Source: Nocardia sp. BMG111209
Lineage (GTDB): Bacteria > Actinomycetota > Actinomycetes > Mycobacteriales > Mycobacteriaceae
Assembly: GCF_000381925.1 (NCBI RefSeq)
Contig: NZ_KB907307.1
Span: 1,302,001-1,366,000 of the forward strand
Direction: 5' to 3'
DNA: 64,000 bases
The notes under the pieces are model-generated. The model was not told the DNA's origin and made no database searches. It saw only the letters and a list, made by a program, of their open reading frames with translations. Shown one piece after another: positions 17,438 to 26,618 of this stretch; the first letter of the stretch is position 1; every line of letters starts with the position of its first letter. A program made the position numbers and the translations under genes.

Positions 17438-18484
17438 TCAGGCGAGGCGGATCTCGGCGGTGGCGAGGCCGAATATCTTGCGGCCGCCGGACTTCGCGAC
17501 GAGGACGACGATCGCGGTCCGGGTGTCGGGGTCGACCGATTTGATGCGGCCGGTGAACTCGATGGTTGCGGCAGAGGTGGTTTCGATGACCGTGTAGTTC
17601 GACAGCCGGACCCCGTACCTGATCATCGCGCCCGGATCGCCCAGCCATTCGGTGAGGTATCCCGCGCCGAGGCCCATGGTGAGCATGCCGTGTGCGATCA
17701 CGTCCGGAAGGCCCGCGAGAGCGGCGACCCCCTCGTGCCAGTGGATGGGGTTGACGTCGCCGGAGACTCCCGCGTAGTTCACCAGGTCACCGCGGGTCAG
17801 GCGCACCGTGCGGGCGGGAATTTCGTCACCGGCGGCGATGTCCTCGAAGCGGAATGCGGTGTGCGGGACGCGGGTACGTGAGATCTGCGAGAGGTGTGCG
17901 GCGGTATCCGGCGCCGGATCCGCCGCCGCCACCGCGTCTTTCGCGGCCGGTGGCCGGAAGCTCGTGTCGAGTCCGCTCATGATCACACGTTCGATCGTCT
18001 CCCGTGCGGCGGCGTCGATGTCCGCACCGGTGATACCGACCACGGTGGTGTGCATGATCTGTACGACCGCACCGGTGTGGTCGAGGAAGGTGTTGGTGAT
18101 GGTGAGCAGATCCTTGCCCGCGATACGGCGCACCGACGTGAGTTCGACGTCGCTGATCAGCCGGTCGCCGGCGAGCACCGGCTTGTACATCTCGAAGACC
18201 TGATCGGTCTGCACGACGACGTCGTAACCGATCAGCACGGTTTCGGACATCCTGCGGTTGGCCAGCATCGCGGCGGTGGAGACGAAGGTGGTCGGCGCGA
18301 TCAGGCCGGCGTACCCGAATGCGCCTGCGGCCGACTCACTCCGGTGCACGGGGTGGGAATCCTGCACCGCGCGCGCGTATTCGCGGATCTTCTCCCGTCC
18401 GACCTCGTAGTAGTCGTCGGTGCGGTAGCGAAACCCCACCAGCCCAGCCACATCGAATGCTGTCTCCACCCGGACCTCCTTCAT
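17438..18484 (-). CDS. Fused two-hotdog MaoC-like hydroxyacyl dehydratase
   Basis: 348 residues with two hotdog halves. The N-terminal half matches the FAS1-type dehydratase (HadA-like) region with DDYYEVGREKIREYARAVQDSHPVHR. The C-terminal half has the hydratase-2 motif YAGVSGDVNPIHWHE plus GMLTMGLGAGYL. It would dehydrate 3-hydroxyacyl or hydrate enoyl thioesters. In mycobacteria these halves are separate HadA and HadB; here they are one chain. It is the last of six minus-strand genes that run from the P450 at 23453, with gaps of 41-220 bases, so it may not be one transcript. Confidence 0.82.
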   Translation of the reverse strand: MKEVRVETAFDVAGLVGFRYRTDDYYEVGREKIREYARAVQDSHPVHRSESAAGAFGYAGLIAPTTFVSTAAMLANRRMSETVLIGYDVVVQTDQVFEMYKPVLAGDRLISDVELTSVRRIAGKDLLTITNTFLDHTGAVVQIMHTTVVGITGADIDAAARETIERVIMSGLDTSFRPPAAKDAVAAADPAPDTAAHLSQISRTRVPHTAFRFEDIAAGDEIPARTVRLTRGDLVNYAGVSGDVNPIHWHEGVAALAGLPDVIAHGMLTMGLGAGYLTEWLGDPGAMIRYGVRLSNYTVIETTSAATIEFTGRIKSVDPDTRTAIVVLVAKSGGRKIFGLATAEIRLA

Positions 18485-18704
18485 CAGAGCACATCGTTAT
18501 CCGGCACGCATCATCTGTTGCGCCGGTTGGCTTCCCGTGCGCGTGAATGGTCGCGTCACTCTTCGCATCGTGCCGTGCGGGTGCACGGCGTGTCGAGATG
18601 TACCACGGAGTGACCGGCCGTTCGGCTCAACTCATCTCGGCCGAATCGGTGCGGTACCGGATGAGCGTCGCTGCGTGGCCGGTCGGCCCGGCGTGCCTAA
18701 TCGG

Positions 18705-19433
18705 TCACATGCTCATCGGCAGAGTAGCGAATTGGGCCTCGAGGCCCTTCACCGCACCGGTGCGCCAGCCGTCGGCCAGTTCCGCCGCTACCGGGTCGGG
18801 GAAGATGTCGTCCGTACCGGCTTCGACCGCGTCGAGGATGGCGCGGGCGACGGATTCCGGGGATGCCATCGGGAGCGGGATCTCGAGATTCGTGTTCATC
18901 TCGGTGTCCACCGGTCCGGGCAGGACCGCGTGGACGGTCACGCCGTCGCCGGCCAGACGCATGCGGAGCACCTGGGTCAGGGACAGTGCGGCGGCCTTGG
19001 CCACCGAGTAGGACGGACTGAACGGCAGGGGGGCGATGGCGGCGAGCGAATGGACGTTGACGATCGCACCGGCGCTGCGGATCAGCGCCGGCAGCAGGGC
19101 CTGTGTCACGGCGTAGGGGCCGAAGAGGTTGACGGCGAGTTGCTGCTCGAGCACCGCCGGATCCGCGAGGTCGTCGAAGGCGGTCACGCCCGCGTTGTTG
19201 ATCAGGATGTCGAGGGATTCGACATCGGCGGCGGCCTGCCGGATGTGCGCCGGGTCGGTCACGTCCAGAATCACTGGGGTGACGCGATCGTCGGTATGGG
19301 TGAGGGGCTTTCGCGTTCCGATGTACACGCGGCTCGCGTCGCGTTTGAGCGCCTCCTCGACCAGGGCCCGGCCGATCCCCCGGTTGCCTCCGGTCACCAG
19401 TACGGAACTACCCGCGATCTTCGCCATGTTCAT
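18705..19433 (-). CDS. Short-chain dehydrogenase/reductase
   Basis: About 242 residues. TGGNRGIG nucleotide motif, NNAG and Ser...YSVAK are all intact. It belongs to classical SDRs, probably NADPH-linked. Start ATG 19433 has GAGG close by; ATG 19427 two codons on has better spacing and is an alternative. The 220 bases after it, before the MaoC gene, hold no gene I recognise. Confidence 0.85.
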   Translation of the reverse strand: MNMAKIAGSSVLVTGGNRGIGRALVEEALKRDASRVYIGTRKPLTHTDDRVTPVILDVTDPAHIRQAAADVESLDILINNAGVTAFDDLADPAVLEQQLAVNLFGPYAVTQALLPALIRSAGAIVNVHSLAAIAPLPFSPSYSVAKAAALSLTQVLRMRLAGDGVTVHAVLPGPVDTEMNTNLEIPLPMASPESVARAILDAVEAGTDDIFPDPVAAELADGWRTGAVKGLEAQFATLPMSM

Positions 19434-19558
19434 GATCCTCTTCTCGAAACCTGCTGTGTCCGAACGACTGACCATGAAGACAATCAGCAGTGCGGGAACT
19501 CATCGCGGGCCCCGAAATTTTTCTCCACGCGGGTTCGCCGGCGGGTTGCCCGGCCGAG

Positions 19559-20365
19559 TCAGGTCGTGGCGGGGTGAGCGAACAGTCTGGCGGTGGCCCG
19601 GGTCGTCACCTTGTCGTCGTTGCCCTCGTCGCGCAGGACGACCAGCCCGAGGTCGTGGTGGACGGTGGCGGTGGCGACGACGGGGCCGACCCGGGCCGCC
19701 TGGAGGTAGTGCAGGCCCAGCCCGGACAGGGTCCGGCCCGGCGCCAGGGACAGGACGGCCTCCTCGGCGGCGAGCGCGAGCAGGCCGCCGCTGATGGTGT
19801 TCGAGAAGTTCAGTCCGTCAACGGTTCTCGGCAGCGTCGCGATGCCCGGGGTGCGGCGTTCGCAGCCGGCGCGCTGCGCGAGCGGGACCGACAGCCGCTC
19901 GCTCGCCGGCGGCAGGCCGATGCTGAGCCGGTCCGGCATGCGCGCCGCCGGATTCGGGGAAGCCGTGAACGTTGCCGTGCCGATACCGAAAAGACCGGTG
20001 TCGCAGCGGAATTCGACCGTGGCGACGAAGATCGACCGGCCCGTCTTCGCCACCGCGCCGATCACGTCGACCCTTCCGTCCGCGGGCGCCGGCCGAATGA
20101 GCTGGACGTCGAGGTCCACGGTGACCGGGACGCGGGGACGCAGGGCCAGCGAGGCCAACAGGCCGGTGACGGAATCGGCCCAGGCCGCGAGGATCGACGT
20201 CCGCAGCCGGGCGGTGCCGGGGACGTGCATGTGCGGTGTGACGACCGCGGACCCGTGCAGTTCGTCACCGGCCATGGTGGTCGCGAAGCCCAACTCGCGG
20301 AACAGATGTCGCCGATGGCCGGTCGGTTCGGCGGCGGCCGCCGAGGGGGCCGGTTCGATGTGCAT
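19559..20365 (-). CDS. Tandem hotdog (PaaI-like) thioesterase family protein
   Basis: 268 residues with two hotdog-like halves. The first half has HMHVPGTARLRTSILAAWADSVTGLLA and a following RPRVPVTVDLDVQLIRPAP, as in PaaI/YdiI thioesterases. The second half repeats the pattern more weakly (ISGGLLALAAEEAVL...LHYLQAARVGPV). The likely role is acyl-CoA or aryl-CoA hydrolysis. ATG 20365 with GGAG nearby is chosen over the longer frame. It is 41 bases downstream of the MDR gene. Confidence 0.75.
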   Translation of the reverse strand: MHIEPAPSAAAAEPTGHRRHLFRELGFATTMAGDELHGSAVVTPHMHVPGTARLRTSILAAWADSVTGLLASLALRPRVPVTVDLDVQLIRPAPADGRVDVIGAVAKTGRSIFVATVEFRCDTGLFGIGTATFTASPNPAARMPDRLSIGLPPASERLSVPLAQRAGCERRTPGIATLPRTVDGLNFSNTISGGLLALAAEEAVLSLAPGRTLSGLGLHYLQAARVGPVVATATVHHDLGLVVLRDEGNDDKVTTRATARLFAHPATT

Positions 20366-20406
20366 ACCACTCCATTCCCGTGGTCGGTCGGTCGTACGAA
20401 CTCGGT

Positions 20407-21309
20407 TCACCAGGGGGTGAGGACGAGTTTCCCTCGGACCCGGCCGGATTCGCTGAGCCGGTGGGCCTGCCCGGCCTCCGCGAGCGTGAGTTCGCGATCG
20501 ATGTGCACCCGCACCCGACCGGCGCCGACGAGTTCGCCGATCTCCTCGAGCTGCGCCGGGGACGGGGCGCCGCTCACCAGCGCGACACGGGGATCCTCGC
20601 CGGCATCGGACTGCTGGGCGGTGACGTAGCGGCCCTCCGGCCCCAGTACCCGCAACGACCGGGACCCGTAGTCGCCGCCGACAAGGTCCAGGACGACATC
20701 GACATCGCCGACCGCGGTCGTGAAATCCGTTGCCGTGTAGTCGATCACCTCATCGGCGCCGAGCTCGCGGAGGAATTCGTGGTTGGCCGCGCGGGCCGTG
20801 CAGACCACCTGTGCGCCACGCAGTGCGGCGAACTGCACCGCGAGATGCCCGACCCCACCGGCCGCCGCGTGGATCAGAATCCGTTCACCGGCACGCAGAT
20901 CCGCCAGATCCAGGGCCTGCCGCGCGGTCAGGGCCGCGGTGGGCAGTGCGGCGGCGGTGCGGTGGTCCAGGTTCGCCGGACGTGGCGCGAGACTGCCGGC
21001 GCGGGCCGCGACATATTCGGCGTAGGTTCCGGTGCGGGTGTGCACCATGCCGAAAACCTCGTCGCCGGAACGGAATTCGGTCACCCCGTCGCCGACGTCG
21101 ACCACCGTGCCGGATACGTCGAAGCCGAGGGTGAACGGCGGCTCACCGAGGAACGTCACCGCCCCGGACCGCAGTTTGCAGTCGACCGGGTTCACCGAGG
21201 TCGCACCCAATCGCACCACGACGTGCCCGGCCCGGGGCGCCGGCCGGGGCGCCTCGACGGTCTCGAGCACCTCCGGACCGCCCAGCGTCCGCTGGCTGAC
21301 TACCTTCAC
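20407..21309 (-). CDS. Zinc-free quinone oxidoreductase-type medium-chain dehydrogenase
   Basis: 300 residues. GATSVNPVDCKLRSG, the nucleotide loop HAAAGGVGHLAVQFA and no zinc ligands mark the QOR/NADP-dependent reductase group. It would reduce quinones or enones. Start GTG 21309 is preferred because GAAGGA sits 7 bases upstream; the frame continues upstream through unrelated antisense sequence. It is one of several minus-strand oxidoreductase genes between the P450 and MaoC genes. Confidence 0.85.
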   Translation of the reverse strand: MKVVSQRTLGGPEVLETVEAPRPAPRAGHVVVRLGATSVNPVDCKLRSGAVTFLGEPPFTLGFDVSGTVVDVGDGVTEFRSGDEVFGMVHTRTGTYAEYVAARAGSLAPRPANLDHRTAAALPTAALTARQALDLADLRAGERILIHAAAGGVGHLAVQFAALRGAQVVCTARAANHEFLRELGADEVIDYTATDFTTAVGDVDVVLDLVGGDYGSRSLRVLGPEGRYVTAQQSDAGEDPRVALVSGAPSPAQLEEIGELVGAGRVRVHIDRELTLAEAGQAHRLSESGRVRGKLVLTPW

Positions 21310-21416
21310 TTCGTGTCCTTCTGCCCGGAAATTGCACTCTCCGAATCGGAGCATAGCGTTCTTGTAGGAAGACCGATAATCGATCCCGGAGACCACGGCG
21401 ACGGGGACGTGCCTGG

Positions 21417-22166
21417 TCAGAGGACCGCGCCGCCGTTGACCGCGACGACCTGGCCGGTGATGTAGCTCGCGGCGTCCGAGCAGAGGAAGGCGCACACCGC
21501 GGCGATCTCGTCGCCGGTGCCGACCCGGCCGGCCGGGATGAACCGCGACATCATCTCCGCTGCCGGAACATGTTTCGCCTCCTGGGCCGCGCGCAGCATC
21601 GGGGTGTCGGCGGTGAACGGCGGCAGGGTGTTCGCCGTGATCCCGCGCCGGGCATATTCCAGCGCAACGGTTTTCGTCATCGCGATCACGCCGCCCTTGG
21701 ACGCCGAATAGTGGCCCTGCCGCAGTGCGCCGACCTGCCCGGCCGCCGAGGAGACGGTCACGATCCGCCCCCACCCGCGCTCGACCATATCGGGCAGCGC
21801 GGCCTGCAGGGACAGGAACGTCCCGGTCAGGTTCACCGCGAGATACCGATCCCATTCGGCGAGGGTGATCTGCTCGAACGGGGTGAATCCGCCGATTCCG
21901 GCACTGGTCACCAGGACTCCGATCGGGCCCAGCTCGGCGCGCACCCGCGCGAACGCGGCACCGACGGCCGCCGGATCCGATACGTCCACCGTCGCGGACA
22001 CGGCTTGCGCTCCCCCACTGCGTAATTCGGCGGCCACCCGCTCGGCGGCGGCACCGTCGATGTCCAGCACGCCGACCCGATGGTCACGGGCGAGATGTTC
22101 GCAGATCGAGCGGCCCAGGCCGGATGCGCCGCCGGTGACGATCGCCACGCGCTCGGATTCGTTCAT
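21417..22166 (-). CDS. FabG-like short-chain dehydrogenase
   Basis: 249 residues with TGGASGLG, a T-S-A-G version of NNAG, Ser...YSASK and the C-terminal YITGQVVAVNGG signature. It is close in length and motifs to 3-oxoacyl reductases. The PPFTADTP stretch is in the substrate loop. ATG 22166 has a plausible upstream purine-rich site. It is 105 bases after the P450 and may share its transcript. Confidence 0.85.
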   Translation of the reverse strand: MNESERVAIVTGGASGLGRSICEHLARDHRVGVLDIDGAAAERVAAELRSGGAQAVSATVDVSDPAAVGAAFARVRAELGPIGVLVTSAGIGGFTPFEQITLAEWDRYLAVNLTGTFLSLQAALPDMVERGWGRIVTVSSAAGQVGALRQGHYSASKGGVIAMTKTVALEYARRGITANTLPPFTADTPMLRAAQEAKHVPAAEMMSRFIPAGRVGTGDEIAAVCAFLCSDAASYITGQVVAVNGGAVL

Positions 22167-22271
22167 GGTGTTCGTTCACTCCCGTGTTCGGTTGCCGACC
22201 GTCGCGGTCGACGTCGAAAATGTTCCGCCCCAGCGGAAGTGGGGCTCGCTGAGCCGATCCCCCCGGATCGC

Positions 22272-23453
22272 TCACAGCACGGCGGGCATCGAATCCCAGC
22301 CGCGCACAGTCGAAGTGCGTGAGCGGCGCGCGTTGCCGAGGTCGACATCCCAGTGCGGGAACCGCTTCAGAACTTCCTCGAGCGCGATACGTCCCTCCAT
22401 GCGGGCCAGGGGCGCGCCGAGGCAGAAGTGTGCCCCGCGACCGAAACTCAGATGGCCGCCCGCGCGGCGGTGGATGTCGAAGCGATCGGGGTCCTCGAAC
22501 TTGCGCTCGTCGCGATCGGCCGAGGCGAGCATCAGCAGCAGCGCGCTGCCCGCCGGAACGGTCTGCCCGTGGAGCGTGATGTCCTCGGTGACGTAGCGGG
22601 CGACATGCGGCCCCGGCGGCTCGTAGCGCAGCAGTTCCTCGATCGCTCCGGGGATCAGCGATCGGTCCCCGGCGATCTCCCGGAGCTGGTCCGGGTGCTC
22701 GGCCAGCACCTTGCCCATCCAGCCGAACAGCCGGCCGGTGGTCTCGACACCCGCGCCCGCGACGACCGCGAGGAAGATCAGCAGTTCGCCGGTCGTCAGC
22801 CGCCGCGTCGTGCCGGTCTCGTCGATGAATTCGACCCGGAGCAGTTCGGTGATCAGATCGTCGGAGGGATTGTCGACCCGCCACGCGACATAGTCCGCGA
22901 ACAGGTCGCCGTCGAAGTAACGGTCCTTGCGGACCGGGAGCGGTTCGCCGGGTTTGTTGCGTAATACGCGGTGCGCGTGCGCGCGCACGGCCGGCTGCTC
23001 GGCAGCCGGGATTCCGGCCAGCATGCCGATGGTCCGCATCGGCAATTCCGCGCCGAGATCGCGCACGAAATCGAAATCCGCGCCGTCGGCCACCTGATCC
23101 AGACATGCGACGCAGAAGGCTCGTACCTTGTCCTCGAGACCTTTCATCGTCTTCGGCAGGAATGCGCGCCCCACCAGCGCGCGATGGATGGTGTGCCGCG
23201 GCGGATCCTCGTTGATGAACACTCCCGGCGGCATCACCGGGTCGGCTTTCACCACCTCGAGGATGTCGCCCCTGGCCGAACTGAAAATCCGTGGGTCGCG
23301 CAATGCGGCGTCGACATCCGCCCAGCGGCTCAGGCCCCAGAACTCGTGCCGCTCGTTGTGATAGACCGGCGACTCGTCCCGCAGCCGCCGGTAGACCGGA
23401 TACGGATCCAGGTCGATACCGACATCCCACGGGTCGTAATACAGATCGCTCAA
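22272..23453 (-). CDS. Cytochrome P450
   Basis: 393 residues. I-helix AGAGVETT (232-239), ExxR in EELLR (273-276) and the heme loop FGRGAHFCLG (337-346, ligand C344) are all intact. It is a soluble bacterial class I P450 needing ferredoxin; no ferredoxin gene is adjacent. The start is TTG 23453 with GAGGAGA 5 bases upstream; the longer frame to 23930 lies antisense to the SDR at 23562 and is not coding. Two operator-like sites (23471-23490 and 23495-23510) lie directly upstream and match one in front of the TetR gene at 24364, so that TetR likely controls it. Confidence 0.9.
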   Translation of the reverse strand: MSDLYYDPWDVGIDLDPYPVYRRLRDESPVYHNERHEFWGLSRWADVDAALRDPRIFSSARGDILEVVKADPVMPPGVFINEDPPRHTIHRALVGRAFLPKTMKGLEDKVRAFCVACLDQVADGADFDFVRDLGAELPMRTIGMLAGIPAAEQPAVRAHAHRVLRNKPGEPLPVRKDRYFDGDLFADYVAWRVDNPSDDLITELLRVEFIDETGTTRRLTTGELLIFLAVVAGAGVETTGRLFGWMGKVLAEHPDQLREIAGDRSLIPGAIEELLRYEPPGPHVARYVTEDITLHGQTVPAGSALLLMLASADRDERKFEDPDRFDIHRRAGGHLSFGRGAHFCLGAPLARMEGRIALEEVLKRFPHWDVDLGNARRSRTSTVRGWDSMPAVL

Positions 23454-23470
23454 GGTCTCTCCTCGGTCGG

Positions 23471-23490
23471 TGCTATACAAACATATAGCA
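23471..23490. promoter_or_regulatory. TetR-type operator, site 1 (P450/SDR promoter)
   Basis: TGCTATA (23471-23477) and TATAGCA (23484-23490) form a 7-base perfect dyad with a CAAACA spacer. The core CTATACAAACATATAG matches 12 of 16 bases of the site in front of the TetR gene at 25049-25064. It is 18 bases upstream of the P450 start. Confidence 0.6.
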
Positions 23491-23494
23491 GGCC

Positions 23495-23510
23495 CTGTAC
23501 GTTCGTATAG
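23495..23510. promoter_or_regulatory. TetR-type operator, site 2 (P450/SDR promoter)
   Basis: Reading the minus strand gives CTATACGAACGTACAG, with a TACG-TT-CGTA core on the plus strand (23498-23507). It differs from the site at 25049-25064 at two of 16 bases. It lies between the P450 and the divergent SDR and may act on both promoters. Confidence 0.6.
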
Positions 23511-23561
23511 CCTCAGTTCCGGGCAGCCGGGGCGCACGAAATTCGCGAAGGAGCAGGCACG

Positions 23562-24332
23562 GTGAACGATCGGTTTTCGCTGGCAGGGCGGGTCGCCCTG
23601 ATCACCGGCGGTGGTACCGGCATCGGCCGCGGCAGCGCGCTGGTGCTCGCCGAGCACGGCGCCGACGTGGTCCTCACCGGCCGCCGCCCGGATCCCTTGG
23701 CCTCGACCGCGAAAGAGATTGCGGCACTGGGCCGCCGGTCCTCGGCGATCCCGGCGGACGTCACCGATCCGGAAGCGTGCCGGGCCCTGATCGACCGCGT
23801 GGTGCGGGAGTTCGGCCGCCTGGACATCCTGGTGAACTGCGCCGGCGGCGCCGAGACCAAGCCGATGAAGGCGTGGGCCGACGATGAGTTCGATCGGGTC
23901 GTCGCGCTGAATTTCGGTGCGGTCTGGCATCTTTCACGCGCGGCATCGGTGCCGATGCTGGCGCAGCGCAAGGGCGCGATCGTCAACGTCTCCTCCCGCG
24001 CGAGCCTGCTCGCGATGCCGCAGGCCGCCCCCTACGGTGCGGCGAAGGCGGCGGTGAACAACCTGACCGGATCGATGGCCGCGGCCTGGACCCGCAAGGG
24101 AATTCGCGTGAACGCCATCGCCGTCGGCGCCGTCCGGGCCGCGACCCTGCTCGACGACCTCGCCCGCTACGACATCGATCCCGACACCGTCGGCGCCACC
24201 AATGTTACCGGCCGCCTGGGTGAACCCGACGAGATCGGTTACGGCGTCCTGTTCTTCGCCTCCGACGCGTCGAGTTTCTGCTCCGGCCAGACCCTGTCGA
24301 TCCACGGCGGACCGGGACCGGCGGGTGTATGA
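23562..24332 (+). CDS. Short-chain dehydrogenase/reductase
   Basis: 256 residues, SDR family: TGGGTGIGRG, NCAGG, Ser...YGAAK and a C-terminal SGQTLSIHGG stretch. It is divergent from the P450 across 108 bases that hold both operator sites, so the pair probably respond to one signal. Start GTG 23562 is preceded by GAAGGAG. The TetR gene that follows on the opposite strand (24364) is its likely regulator. Confidence 0.85.
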   Translation: MNDRFSLAGRVALITGGGTGIGRGSALVLAEHGADVVLTGRRPDPLASTAKEIAALGRRSSAIPADVTDPEACRALIDRVVREFGRLDILVNCAGGAETKPMKAWADDEFDRVVALNFGAVWHLSRAASVPMLAQRKGAIVNVSSRASLLAMPQAAPYGAAKAAVNNLTGSMAAAWTRKGIRVNAIAVGAVRAATLLDDLARYDIDPDTVGATNVTGRLGEPDEIGYGVLFFASDASSFCSGQTLSIHGGPGPAGV

Positions 24333-24363
24333 GAACGCGCGCCGAATCCCGATGACGCGCTGG

Positions 24364-24996
24364 TCAATCCGATCGCCGGGTCCGGCCGCGCCGGCGCTCG
24401 GACGGGCCGGTGGAATCCACCGTGTGCAGATAGCGGTCGAAGGCGTCCACCAGTTCCTGATGTGCGGTGGTGACTCCGATCCCCTCCTCCAGGCTGAGGA
24501 ATTTCGGAATTCCCGTGATCAGCAACAACAGTCCGCCCGGCGTGAGTTGCCCGCCGAGAATTTCCTCGTCCACCGAACAGGAGGCGAGCGCGTCGAGCTG
24601 GAGCCTGCGGACCTGCTCGGTGACCTCGGCGATTTCCGCGCGCACCGATTTGCGATGGTTGCCCAGCGCCATGAATTCAGTGGTCAGCGCGCCGGCCGAT
24701 TCGTCCCAGCTGTACTCCCACAGGACCCGCAGCAACTGATCGGGCGGACCCTGCAACGCCTCGGTGAGATGCCGGATGTTGCGCTCGGAATAGCGGCGGA
24801 TCGCGGCCAGGAAGATCCCGTCGAGGGTCCGGAAATAGTATTGGACCAGACCCGGGGTGACACCCGCTTTCGTCGCGACCGCCCGGAAGGTCACCGCCGC
24901 GTATCCCTCGTCGAGCATCAGCCGTTCGACGCAGTCCAGCAGGAGATCTCGCGTCTTCGACGTCTCGGCGCCGGTGCGCCGCGGCGATTCCGTCAT
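24364..24996 (-). CDS. TetR-family regulator of the P450/SDR/SnoaL genes
   Basis: 210 residues. HTH with DCVERLMLDEGYAAVTFRAVATKAGVTPGLVQYYFRT (about residues 20-58), followed by a helical ligand domain. The ATG at 24996 follows GAGAGGT; the longer frame is weak. A palindrome (25048-25065) lies 52 bases upstream of its start and is shared with the P450/SDR promoter, which supports autoregulation and control of that pair. The divergent SnoaL-like gene at 25107 shares the same region. Confidence 0.87.
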   Translation of the reverse strand: MTESPRRTGAETSKTRDLLLDCVERLMLDEGYAAVTFRAVATKAGVTPGLVQYYFRTLDGIFLAAIRRYSERNIRHLTEALQGPPDQLLRVLWEYSWDESAGALTTEFMALGNHRKSVRAEIAEVTEQVRRLQLDALASCSVDEEILGGQLTPGGLLLLITGIPKFLSLEEGIGVTTAHQELVDAFDRYLHTVDSTGPSERRRGRTRRSD

Positions 24997-25047
24997 ACCC
25001 ACCTCTCCGTACCTACCGGCGATTGCGTATTGTCCCATCCGCCGAAA

Positions 25048-25065
25048 ACTATACGACCGTAAAGT
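25048..25065. promoter_or_regulatory. TetR-type operator, site 3 (tetR/SnoaL divergent promoter)
   Basis: ACT-A-TACG (25048-25055), central AC, CGTA-A-AGT (25058-25065): a near-perfect 18-base palindrome around TACG/CGTA. It sits between the TetR gene and the divergent SnoaL-like gene. Its 16-base core differs by two bases from site 2 and four from site 1. Confidence 0.65.
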
Positions 25066-25106
25066 ATCCACGACGGCGCCGGCCGCCACTCCCCGAGGAG
25101 CGATCA

Positions 25107-25670
25107 ATGACCACCGACGTAGATGTGGCCGCACTCCAGCGCGACGTGCGCTATCTGATGGACCGGACCCGGATCCTCGATCGCATCGCCGGCCACGCAC
25201 GCGGCTGCGACCGGCACGACGCCGACTTGATCACCGCCGCATACCATTCCGACGGAATCGACGAGCACGGCGCCGCCGTCAACCCCGGCCCCCACTACGC
25301 GGCCTGGGCCAACGACACCCACGCGGCCACCTCCACGGTGCACACCCACAACATCACGACCCACACCTGCGAGATCGACGGCGACACCGCACACGCCGAA
25401 AGCTATGTCGTGGTGATCCTCCTCGGCCGCGACGGCCGCACCGCCCAGATCATCACCGGCCGCTACCTCGACCGACTGGAACGCCGCGACGACGAATGGC
25501 GGATCGCTCTCCGCAGATCCACGGTCGAGGCCATGTTCACCGCCGACGCCTCGGCACTCCAGTCTTCCTTCTTCAAGAAGGGCGCCTTCCCGGTCGGCAC
25601 CCGCGACCACACCGACCTGTCCTATCAGCGGCCCCTGACGATGGATACGCCCGCTCCGGCCCACTGGTGA
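25107..25670 (+). CDS. SnoaL-like (NTF2-fold) protein
   Basis: 187 residues, NTF2-like. The pattern YLMDRTRILDRIAGHARGCDRHDADLITAAYHSDG is typical of the SnoaL_4 group, often near ring-hydroxylating and steroid-degrading enzymes. ATG 25107 has GAGGAG 6-8 bases upstream. Its promoter shares operator site 3 with the TetR gene. It could bind or isomerise a product of the P450/SDR route. Confidence 0.8.
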   Translation: MTTDVDVAALQRDVRYLMDRTRILDRIAGHARGCDRHDADLITAAYHSDGIDEHGAAVNPGPHYAAWANDTHAATSTVHTHNITTHTCEIDGDTAHAESYVVVILLGRDGRTAQIITGRYLDRLERRDDEWRIALRRSTVEAMFTADASALQSSFFKKGAFPVGTRDHTDLSYQRPLTMDTPAPAHW

Positions 25671-25701
25671 CCGGTCGCGGGTGAACGGCTCTACCTGTGG
25701 T

Positions 25702-26481
25702 TCAGCCGCGCACATGCAGCCCGAAACCTGTGCGGCCCAAGGGCTCCAGGCCCTGCTTCAGGTGCAGCTCGGGTATCTCGTAGTCGCCGAAGTTCTGCTG
25801 CCGGAACGCGATCGGCTCGGTCGATTCCAGGGTGCGCAGGCGTTGCTCCCATGCCTCGGCGACGCGCGGGTAGTCCTCGTCGGTCATCCGGTCGGTGCCG
25901 TACAGCACGAACGGAGGCAGCACCTCGATGCCCGGGTAGTAGAGGATGCCGTGCTGGATCGGGAACAACAGATCCTCGATGGGACCGTTGATACCTCGTG
26001 CGGCGTAATGCGACTCGGGGCCGCCGGCGGTCACCGACAGCAGCGCCCTGCGGCCCGCGAGGGTGCCCTCGCCGAAGCGCTCGCCGTATGCGGTGTCGCT
26101 GTGCTCGCCGACGCCGTAGGCGAAGTGGAAGGTGAACACACGGTCCACCCAGCCTTTGAGGATCGCGGGCATCGCGTACCACCACAGCGGGAACTGGAAG
26201 ATGATCGTGTCGGCCCACAGCAGTTTCTCCTGCTCGGCGCGCACGTCGGGGGTGAGCGTCCCGGCGTCGAAGGCTCGGCCCGAGTCCCGGGCCACCTGCA
26301 GCGGGCTCGAGGCGTGGGGGCCGTAGTCCGCGGCGTCGACGACCGCCTTCCAGTTCATCGCATACAGATCGCTGACCTGCACCTCGTGCCCGGCGGTCCG
26401 CAGGGTGGACACCGCGAGGTCCTTCAGCGAACTGTTGAGCGACGTCGGCTCCGGGTGGGCGTGGACGATCAGCGTCTTCAT
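25702..26481 (-). CDS. NAD(P)H quinone oxidoreductase, flavodoxin-like fold (NQO/KefF type)
   Basis: 259 residues. MKTLIVHAHPEPTSLN at the N-terminus and FQFPLWWYAMPAILKGWVDRVF near residues 95-115 are hallmarks of NQO1-type FMN or FAD reductases; a following TAGGPE binds the flavin. It would reduce quinones or azo compounds by two electrons. ATG 26481 is chosen, with AAGGAG upstream. It is divergent from the XRE regulator at 26619, a frequent pairing for stress-inducible reductases. Confidence 0.88.
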   Translation of the reverse strand: MKTLIVHAHPEPTSLNSSLKDLAVSTLRTAGHEVQVSDLYAMNWKAVVDAADYGPHASSPLQVARDSGRAFDAGTLTPDVRAEQEKLLWADTIIFQFPLWWYAMPAILKGWVDRVFTFHFAYGVGEHSDTAYGERFGEGTLAGRRALLSVTAGGPESHYAARGINGPIEDLLFPIQHGILYYPGIEVLPPFVLYGTDRMTDEDYPRVAEAWEQRLRTLESTEPIAFRQQNFGDYEIPELHLKQGLEPLGRTGFGLHVRG

Positions 26482-26618
26482 GGGAACTCCTTCGGATCGG
26501 ATCCCTCGAGCCTGGCCGCCGCAGCGGCCGGTATTCAGGGGCGCCGCTTCCATCGGACCGGACTTCCTGGTAACGGCAGGACCACCTTCACCCGCGTCAC
26601 CGGGGCGATACTGGGCGC

